A DNA stretch of 64,000 nucleotides from Pisolithus tinctorius (Eukaryota; Basidiomycota; Agaricomycetes; Boletales; Pisolithaceae): contig JANFAH010000010.1 of the NCBI GenBank assembly GCA_024663395.1, positions 1,612,001 to 1,676,000 of the forward strand, written 5' to 3'. Positions within the stretch are counted from its first letter, which is position 1; each line of letters begins with the position of its first letter. Both the position numbers and the translations under genes were made by a program. Below are positions 57,400-64,000 of the stretch, piece by piece. Under the pieces are notes generated by a model. It did not search any database and was not told the DNA's origin. It saw nothing but the letters and a program-made list of their open reading frames with translations.

Positions 57400-57924
57400 A
57401 GACTATTTCTGCCCCTACTTAACTCAGAACCTTCTACTAACTTATATAGTGTCGAATCTTTCTGCACAGTAGCCATCGCCTCCTCTTCGGGTGTCAGGCG
57501 ATACGCTCGGGAGTGGGTGAAATTATAAGGATCACCCTACACAGCATTTGGAACTGATATGACCTGATCAAATGAAAGTGTGAAAAGGCATACGTCTGGG
57601 ACTGCGTCCTGTAATTCGTCGACGAGCATATGATACATGGGTGAAACGACCTGGACTGGCATACTGATCATGTGTTCACACAAAGCAAGTCCTAGGTGCG
57701 CTTGGGCCCGATTTTGAACCTGTGTTTTCTGTGCAAACAGCAAAGACGGCGTGCTGAAGAAGGTAAGATCCGCTGATATCTTTGACAGCATGTACTACCC
57801 TATGAGAGCCTTTACAGCAGGATTATCCTGTACTCGTTTTGTCCATCAGTGAACGCTGAGAAATTAAAATCAGGAAGTAATCGTACTCGGTATGCATCGT
57901 AGCTCAAGATGATAAGAAGAGCAC
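57400..57924 (-). pseudogene. BCP1 pseudogene copy 2, cut by gypsy 3 LTR
   Basis: Closer copy of the middle and 3' part of BCP1: MLSKISADLTFFSTPSLLFA, QVQNRAQAHLGLALCEHMI and YHMLVDELQDAVPD are still readable. Intron sequence between exons (CACAGCATTTGGAACTGATA) is kept, so this is a genomic duplication, not a reverse-transcribed copy. It ends at GAAGAGCAC, where the gypsy 3 LTR begins. Confidence 0.85.
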
Positions 57925-58320
57925 TGTAAGGACTCGGTCCGACGCTGTCGACCGTTTGTTCATATGGTGAATTCTCTATGACAGTCTTACTTATCATCTC
58001 ATTTGTTTCTTGATCCTACTTTACCCGTAGCAGTACTCTGACATATTTCGTGCCTGCTCTCTAACCTATAAAATGGCCTATGTAGCGTACTGTACGGGGA
58101 CTCTCTTTTCTACCTCAAATCAAACAGACCTTTCACTCTGGAAACGAGTAGTATTTAAGAAGAATCCTGGTGTGGTGTCGTTGCAAGTCTTATAACTTCG
58201 CATCGCCATTACATATTTTTTTCCTGTCCCAAACGGTCAAAAGAAAACTCGAACTCTAAACAAACCCCTTCGATACCTTCTCAACCATCTGCAGGCTGAT
58301 CCCCTGTCGACACTCGAGTA
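57925..58320 (+). repeat. Probable 5' LTR of gypsy 3, right border uncertain
   Basis: BCP1-like sequence breaks off at 57924 and the next bases are TGTAAGGACTCGG, a TG start. A TATAAAAT box lies at 58067-58074. The LTR should end between about 58140 and 58330; no clear CA/primer-site junction was fixed, and the partner LTR is outside the window. Confidence 0.55.
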
Positions 58321-58348
58321 AGTATCCGAAGACACTTAACAAAAAGAA

Positions 58349-61300
58349 ATGGTTAATACCCGTTCTACTGCACGCCGAGGCACCCGCGCTCGAGCTTCAT
58401 CCCTACCCCAAAGCCCAACGACTCAGCCTGGCGCTGAGATCGTTGGTGTGTCCCCTCTACCGAAGCTGACCCCGCTCGGGAGTCAGTACTCTACCCCAAT
58501 TGAAAAACCCACCGCTAGTAACATCCGGAGTTATAGCGATGTGGTAAGGTCTGGCTCGAGGAGCCCTAGTCCGGTGCCCCAAGGTGCTACCGTTGACGTT
58601 CCCAGCTTGAGGACTAGCTCGCCGGTGTATCCCGGTGACATTGGAGTCCCGGAGGCCTCACAGGCTCGTACTGTTAGAGTCCGAGTAGCGACTCATAGTA
58701 CGAACAACGTCTTACCTGATAATGTCCACTGCGACTCTTTATCCATCTTCCCAACGAGTGATATGGAAGCGGAGCAAAACGACTGGACAGAGGTGGTGCG
58801 TAAGAAGTCGCGTGAGCGACGAGCCCACAGCATGTTAAGGCCAGACCAGACAAATGCCGTCCGAAGGGCGGAACGGCAACTGACCCTGGATGAACGAGAG
58901 AAAATCCGGAGGAGGTCGTTGTCGATGACGAGGGATAACCCTGGAGTGACCTCGTCAGAAAGTGATGAGCCCTCCGCTAAGGGTGAAGGCAAGGGAAAGG
59001 GACCCGATCCTAGGAATTGGGGGAACCTGAAACTTAGCGAGAATGAGATAGACCCAGACGCGCAACGCGCAGCCCTTGCATCATGGAATGCCGCTAATAG
59101 ATTGGCAAATGAGAGCGATGGTGACCAACCCGGACCGTCAAAGGGGAACGATCCGGAGGGCACCGCACAACCCACTGAGGACGAACTCCCAGAACCGCAT
59201 GGCGGGGAAGATGAGCGGATTCCTAAGAGGAGTAAGCTAAAGCGTTCGAAGAAAAACAAGAAGAGGGAGACCAAACCCTCGAGAGAACCCCCAAACCCGA
59301 TAAAGGAGATGGTTGATAAAGTCGTCCGTCAAGATCACAAGAGGCGTGAACGACAGAAGACGCCGAGGGCTATGGAGCCTGTAAAACAAATCAATCCAAA
59401 AAGCTACATTGGACTCGCCTTTAAGCGCCTTGAAAAGGATGAGAAGCGCTCCAAAAGATCCAAAAATAAAAGGAAGGCGAAGCACACCTCAGATTCATCA
59501 AGTGACGACGATACCAGCTCGTCCGAGTCTGCATCTACCACGAGCGAGAGCTCGAATGACGACTCCATATCATCAAACTCCAGTAGTGATCCATCCAGCT
59601 ATTCTGGCACGAGCGATGATGATTCTTCTTCGACAACCAGTGAATCATCGTTAAGCTTGGGTGGGTCGTCAAGCAGCTCGAACCACCGACGTGGTAGATC
59701 CCGACGCCGCAAGAGTGGTAAGGGAAAGAAACGCAAATCCAAGAAGCGTTCGAAATCTCGTCGCAGAACGACTCTTAAGCCCATCCCGCCGAATAAGTAC
59801 GATGGGTCCGACGACGTACACGCCTTTCAACGGTTCGTTACCGAAGGGGCCGCATATGTTACAGACGGTCGAGTCGAACCCAAGAAGTGTGCGTTCATCC
59901 TATCCCACTACCTGACGGGTAAGGCACATGAGTTTTACGTGCGGGAAGTCTCAGGGGATCCTTACAAGTGGAGACTCTCGGATTTCTTTACGCAACTATT
60001 CAATTATTGTTTCCCCATTGATTTCCGAATGCGGCAAAGAGAGAAACTACAATCATGTTATCAGAACTCTAAAACGGTAAAAAACTACCTGTACGAGCTC
60101 AACGAGCTATGGAACATGATCGGGGAGACCGACGAACGCACTAAGGTGCACAAGTTTTGGTCGGGACTCCGAAAGGAGCTCCAACGAGACCTATGGAAAG
60201 AAAAATTGAACCCGGAGATCTCATCACTAAAGAAGATCTCGGCATCCGCTGAGATCCTCGAAATCGCCCAGACTGTCGCTGGTGACTATACTCGTAGATC
60301 TAAGCGACGAAGGAGTAAGCATAGGGCGGTGGGAAGTGCGGCCGCGTCACCAGAGAGTCCCGAACCTCACAAGTCGGGACACAAGCGAAGACGCGAAAGG
60401 AAGAGGAGATTTAAGGGCGAAGGCTATCGAAAGGAAGCCGCTACGCCCGATAATCACACCCCGGGAGGGAAACGCACCAGACGTCCGGACAGGCAGAAGC
60501 GTGATGCCCCTAAACTAAGCAAAGAAGAGCAAGAACGACATAAGGCGGAGGGCCTATGCTTCATCTGCCATAAGTCGGGGCATTTCTCGAGGAATTGTCC
60601 TGATCGTCAGACCGTGCTCAATGCCGGCAAGTCCTCAGGCGTTACGAGTTTTGGTGTGGGTGTCGATTTCGGAGATATTGAGTGCCAACGTCAGTTGGCG
60701 AGTTCGTCTAGGCACGGCCCTGAGGTATCCTTGAACTTCATTCAGGCTCGAGGGCCTACGATCCAGGAAGATGATGGCGTACCTGATGATGATCTCCCAG
60801 ACCTGGAGAGCGTCTCAGACGACGAAGACTACCGAACTAGCGATAGTACCATTCCCGAAGAAGAAGCCCCGAATGACGGAATACATGTCTACGCCTATAG
60901 GAGCAACCAGGCCCGTGGAATCTGGTGGGTGGGCACAAAACTAGGGCACCCCCTGGAGGACAGGGCCATGGAACGACTATCCGGGATCTGCTACCCCGGC
61001 GATGACCCGAACTCGTTGCGCACTTATATGGACTCCCGATTCCTGGTCTATGATCTGATGGATGGCCGACACATGATTGTGGAAAGCGAACGAGATGTAT
61101 TAGGCCCAGGAGACGAGATTACAGTCGAAACGCACCTGCTAATGAACCCTGCTTTCCGACTTGATAGTTGGTACTGGTTTCGAAAGGGAGAACGCGCTGG
61201 TATCCCGAAAACGGAACTGAGACGCCAAGAGCACGCGCGGACCTGGAGATCAAACCCCATGGGACGCCCTATTGAGGACTGCATTATTGCTAAGCTCGAG

Positions 61301-64000
61301 GAGCACAGTCTTCAAATGCTGGAAGGGGGAAACTCAGGACGATTTGCGTGTGTTAGGGAAGATAAGACGACAATCGACGTACTTGACTATCACCTGGCGG
61401 CCCGCCTGGTCCTCCCGCTGGAAAGGATTTCCAGGCCAGACTTCGACGTCGTGCATTGGCATGCTAAGAGGCTGTTTCGCGCGTGTGTAGCCCTAACGAG
61501 CAGTGACCCCCTGGAGGAAGAAGACCCGGGGATCTGCGCACTATTCAAGAGCGCTGGAAATGATGAAACCAACGGGGTCGCAGATCAGTTGAAAGACGCA
61601 CCGTATGACATGATCCAGTTGAATGGCGTTAAGGTCCGCGATGAGGATAAGTTGACCCTACAGAGAAATTCCTCGATAGCCAAGGATTTCACGCGAAAGA
61701 TACCGAAGCCTCTGGTGGTCGTCGTGCACGTGAACAGCCACCCGGCGCGTGCGCTGATCGATACGGGATCGCTGGCTGATTTCATGTCAGTGACGCTTGC
61801 AGAACAATTGAAAGTGAAACGTATTTCGCTTGAGAAACCTCTCACCATTCAGCTCGCGGTTCAGGGCTCGCGGTCCAAGGTGAACTTCGGCACTAAGGCC
61901 CGTTTCCAATATCAAGGGATTGACTGCAAACGATACTTCGATGTCATGAACTTGCAAAACTACGATCTGATCCTAGGGACACCGTTCCTCTATCAGCACA
62001 AAGTAATGGTGGGGTTACACTCGCCTAGAGTCGTTGTGGGAAGTGTTACGCCCACCGAGATGAAAGGAGTGCAGGTCTCAACCCTGGAATCACGCGCGAC
62101 GGACGTTTACCATGAGAACCTTGAGAAGGCAAGGAAGTACTTACAGGAATTAGCAAAGCCTCTATGCTCCCAAGTAGGAGCGACGGCCCTTCCCCCATTC
62201 CGAGCCATAAATCACGAGATCCCACTGATAGATGAAAAGAAAATATACCCTTGGCGGCCATCTAGATGTCCAGAGGCGTTAAGACCTCTTTGGGCGGAAA
62301 AGAAAAACGCCTACTTGAAAACCGGCCACTGGGAACTAACCGCGGCAAGGAACACTTGCCCAATGTTGCTAATACCAAAGGCAGGGAACCCTCCGCGACT
62401 CCGTGTGGTGGTCGACCTGCGCGAGCGAAACAAGAATACGCGCAAGTTATCGTCACCGATGCCTGATATGGATGGTATCCTACGGCGAGTGGCCAAGAGG
62501 CCATATAGGTCGATCATTGATGGAGCCGACGCGTACGAACAAATTCGGGTGATCCCCGAGCATGTAGAAAGGACGGCCGTTACGACCCCAGACGGAAATA
62601 TGGTCAGTCTGGTAGTCCAGCAAGGCGACTGCAACGCTCCAGCGACGTACCAAGCCCTAATGAATCACATTTTTGGGGAATATGTGGGAACGTTCATGGA
62701 TGTATACTTGGATGATATAATCATCTACTCTGAGACCCTGGAAGATCACATTAGACACGTCAAACTCGTTCTTGAAATCCTCACACGAGAGAAACTTTAC
62801 CTGAGCGAGAAGAAACTTCGTTTCTTGTGTGATGAAGTGAAGATCCTGGGTCGCGTCATCACTGATGATGGAATAAAAATGGATCCTGAAAAGGTCGATC
62901 GGATCCTCAACTGGAAAGTCCCCACCAACCGGACGTTATGCAAAGGATTTATTGGGTCAGTAGGCTACCTGGCAGACGACATCTACAAAGTCCACATACC
63001 TTTGGGTGTGCTAGCAGAAGCAAGCGCCGAAACTCGTCCCTTCCGGTGGACGTTTACTGAGCAGCGAGCGTTCGAAACGGTGAAACAATACGTTGCCACC
63101 TGTGCGAGTCACAGCTGCGTCCCCTTGGAGTACGGACCCGACCGCGAACCCATCTGGGTTATGACCGACGCCTGCGGAAATGGAATAGGCGGAGTAATTG
63201 CACAGGGGAAGGACTGGAAGTCCACGAAGATAGCCGCCTTTTACTCTGCGAAGATGTCGTCAGCTCAACGTAACTACCCCGTTCATGAGCAAGAGCTCCT
63301 TGCTGGGGTGGAAACGATGTTAAGGCACCGGGATATACTGCAGGGCACTCACTTCACGTGGGTTACCGACCATAAGAGTCTGATGTACTTGCTGGAACAG
63401 AAAGACCTGTCTGGGAGACAAGCACGCTGGTTAGAGAAACTGGCCGAGTTTGACTTTGATATCAAACACGTACCTGGTGTCGATAACATCCTCCCGGACG
63501 CTCTCTCTCGGATGTATGAATTTGATGCGCCAGGGACTATCCGTGCGCCCAGCGAATATCTGCATCATGACCTAGAGATTGAAGAGTCTGCCAATACGGA
63601 GGAACGTCAGCAAATCATCAGCGCACCTTTGTATGTTGGCGTCGAAGCGATGGCGATGTCCACCAGGTCCCAAGCGCGGGCAACAGTGAAACAACCGGAA
63701 GACACTTCGCCGAGTGACTCCCCCAAAGCGCCCAAGGCAGCGGGACCACCCTCTGTGCGCCGATTGCGACTAGTGCTGAAACCTCCGGCGATACCCTCTC
63801 CAACGAGCAGTGAGCAGCGACCTATGGAGAGGGAGCCGCCTGCTGCCATGAGCGGTGCGGATGACGCATGCGAACGTACGGAGGACGCACCTACTCAGCC
63901 CGCTCCCAAGAGAGCGACCGCGCGCCATCGTCGCCCTCCAACACTGCCCGCAGAGACTGGCCGGCCTGAAACAGGCATCGAATTTGCTAGGAGAATGAAG
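58349..64000 (+). CDS. Gypsy 3 Gag-Pol polyprotein, single ORF, 3' end outside
   Basis: 1884 codons without a stop from the ATG at 58349 (MVNTRSTARRGTRARASSL). Large N-terminal region: disordered and charged to about residue 380, a Ser/Asp-rich tract at about 385-450, then Arg/Lys-rich. The capsid-like part starts near TTLKPIPPNKYDGSDDVHAF at about 475 and includes KCAFILSHYLTGKAHEFYV. Zinc knuckle CFICHKSGHFSRNC begins at residue 737. Retropepsin ALIDTGSLADF has its Asp at 1138. RT: VVDLRERNKNTRKL, then YLDD at 1453-1456. RNase H: VMTDACGNGIGGVI with Asp 1607, then VTDHKSLMYLLEQ and VDNILPDALSRMYEF. Gag and Pol are fused in one frame, without a stop or frameshift between them. All catalytic residues seen are present, so it may be active. 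Confidence 0.9.
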   Translation, partial: MVNTRSTARRGTRARASSLPQSPTTQPGAEIVGVSPLPKLTPLGSQYSTPIEKPTASNIRSYSDVVRSGSRSPSPVPQGATVDVPSLRTSSPVYPGDIGVPEASQARTVRVRVATHSTNNVLPDNVHCDSLSIFPTSDMEAEQNDWTEVVRKKSRERRAHSMLRPDQTNAVRRAERQLTLDEREKIRRRSLSMTRDNPGVTSSESDEPSAKGEGKGKGPDPRNWGNLKLSENEIDPDAQRAALASWNAANRLANESDGDQPGPSKGNDPEGTAQPTEDELPEPHGGEDERIPKRSKLKRSKKNKKRETKPSREPPNPIKEMVDKVVRQDHKRRERQKTPRAMEPVKQINPKSYIGLAFKRLEKDEKRSKRSKNKRKAKHTSDSSSDDDTSSSESASTTSESSNDDSISSNSSSDPSSYSGTSDDDSSSTTSESSLSLGGSSSSSNHRRGRSRRRKSGKGKKRKSKKRSKSRRRTTLKPIPPNKYDGSDDVHAFQRFVTEGAAYVTDGRVEPKKCAFILSHYLTGKAHEFYVREVSGDPYKWRLSDFFTQLFNYCFPIDFRMRQREKLQSCYQNSKTVKNYLYELNELWNMIGETDERTKVHKFWSGLRKELQRDLWKEKLNPEISSLKKISASAEILEIAQTVAGDYTRRSKRRRSKHRAVGSAAASPESPEPHKSGHKRRRERKRRFKGEGYRKEAATPDNHTPGGKRTRRPDRQKRDAPKLSKEEQERHKAEGLCFICHKSGHFSRNCPDRQTVLNAGKSSGVTSFGVGVDFGDIECQRQLASSSRHGPEVSLNFIQARGPTIQEDDGVPDDDLPDLESVSDDEDYRTSDSTIPEEEAPNDGIHVYAYRSNQARGIWWVGTKLGHPLEDRAMERLSGICYPGDDPNSLRTYMDSRFLVYDLMDGRHMIVESERDVLGPGDEITVETHLLMNPAFRLDSWYWFRKGERAGIPKTELRRQEHARTWRSNPMGRPIEDCIIAKLEEHSLQMLEGGNSGRFACVREDKTTIDVLDYHLAARLVLPLERISRPDFDVVHWHAKRLFRACVALTSSDPLEEEDPGICALFKSAGNDETNGVADQLKDAPYDMIQLNGVKVRDEDKLTLQRNSSIAKDFTRKIPKPLVVVVHVNSHPARALIDTGSLADFMSVTLAEQLKVKRISLEKPLTIQLAVQGSRSKVNFGTKARFQYQGIDCKRYFDVMNLQNYDLILGTPFLYQHKVMVGLHSPRVVVGSVTPTEMKGVQVSTLESRATDVYHENLEKARKYLQELAKPLCSQVGATALPPFRAINHEIPLIDEKKIYPWRPSRCPEALRPLWAEKKNAYLKTGHWELTAARNTCPMLLIPKAGNPPRLRVVVDLRERNKNTRKLSSPMPDMDGILRRVAKRPYRSIIDGADAYEQIRVIPEHVERTAVTTPDGNMVSLVVQQGDCNAPATYQALMNHIFGEYVGTFMDVYLDDIIIYSETLEDHIRHVKLVLEILTREKLYLSEKKLRFLCDEVKILGRVITDDGIKMDPEKVDRILNWKVPTNRTLCKGFIGSVGYLADDIYKVHIPLGVLAEASAETRPFRWTFTEQRAFETVKQYVATCASHSCVPLEYGPDREPIWVMTDACGNGIGGVIAQGKDWKSTKIAAFYSAKMSSAQRNYPVHEQELLAGVETMLRHRDILQGTHFTWVTDHKSLMYLLEQKDLSGRQARWLEKLAEFDFDIKHVPGVDNILPDALSRMYEFDAPGTIRAPSEYLHHDLEIEESANTEERQQIISAPLYVGVEAMAMSTRSQARATVKQPEDTSPSDSPKAPKAAGPPSVRRLRLVLKPPAIPSPTSSEQRPMEREPPAAMSGADDACERTEDAPTQPAPKRATARHRRPPTLPAETGRPETGIEFARRMK

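Larger units (their letters stand above)
57925..64000 (+). mobile_element. Ty3/gypsy retrotransposon (gypsy 3), intact in view, runs off the right edge
   Basis: LTR, short leader and one uninterrupted Gag-Pol ORF. Integrase and the 3' LTR must lie to the right. The sequence is rich in CpG, unlike the elements at 16.7-41.4 kb. Confidence 0.85.

Overview
The window is genomic DNA of a basidiomycete fungus, most likely a mushroom-forming agaricomycete. Host genes carry several introns of roughly 45-75 bases with GT..AG borders. The mobile elements are typical of this class: a Plavaka-type (CMC/KDZ) transposase, Ty3/gypsy chromoviruses, Ty1/copia and a DIRS-like retroelement. The gene neighbours (TKL-type kinase, DUF6532-like protein, fungal BCP1 and VPS35) fit the same picture. 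No rRNA, tRNA or CRISPR was found. The species cannot be named from the sequence.

Layout. (1) 1-9.8 kb is a compact host block. On the minus strand lie GCN2 (eIF2-alpha kinase, its C-terminal part off the left edge), a type I phosphomannose isomerase and a METTL21/EFM-like lysine methyltransferase. A divergent promoter carrying a duplicated module with six TCACGTGA boxes follows. On the plus strand are a small hypothetical gene and a TKL-type kinase. (2) 10.4-16.2 kb is a Plavaka element: a minus-strand transposase and two plus-strand companion ORFs, each broken by in-frame TGA codons. (3) 16.7-41.4 kb is a nested retroelement island with a decayed copia element, a truncated gypsy fragment, a complete 8.1-kb gypsy element with 714-base LTRs and a GGGTG target duplication, and a DIRS-like element. 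Four near-full copies and one fragment of a 1.84-kb solo LTR with a long ORF in its U3 cut through these elements. (4) 41.9-46.7 kb holds VPS35 and BCP1 on the minus strand. (5) 48.6-52.5 kb holds two paralogous plus-strand zinc-finger genes, the second with a tandem duplication of its 5' exons. (6) 53-57.9 kb is gene-poor and contains two decayed partial copies of BCP1. (7) From 57.9 kb to the right edge a third gypsy element has a fully open Gag-Pol ORF of at least 1884 codons.

The most notable points are: an antisense cargo gene with a Zn2Cys6-like cysteine cluster between pol and the 3' LTR of the complete gypsy element; a solo-LTR family whose U3 contains a long ORF and whose insertions suggest a GCGT target; a CpG-transition signature that appears to explain most of the premature stops and the LTR-to-LTR differences I checked; and the contrast with the intact, CpG-rich gypsy element at the right edge. 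Exon borders were read by eye from splice consensus and frame continuity and are approximate unless stated.
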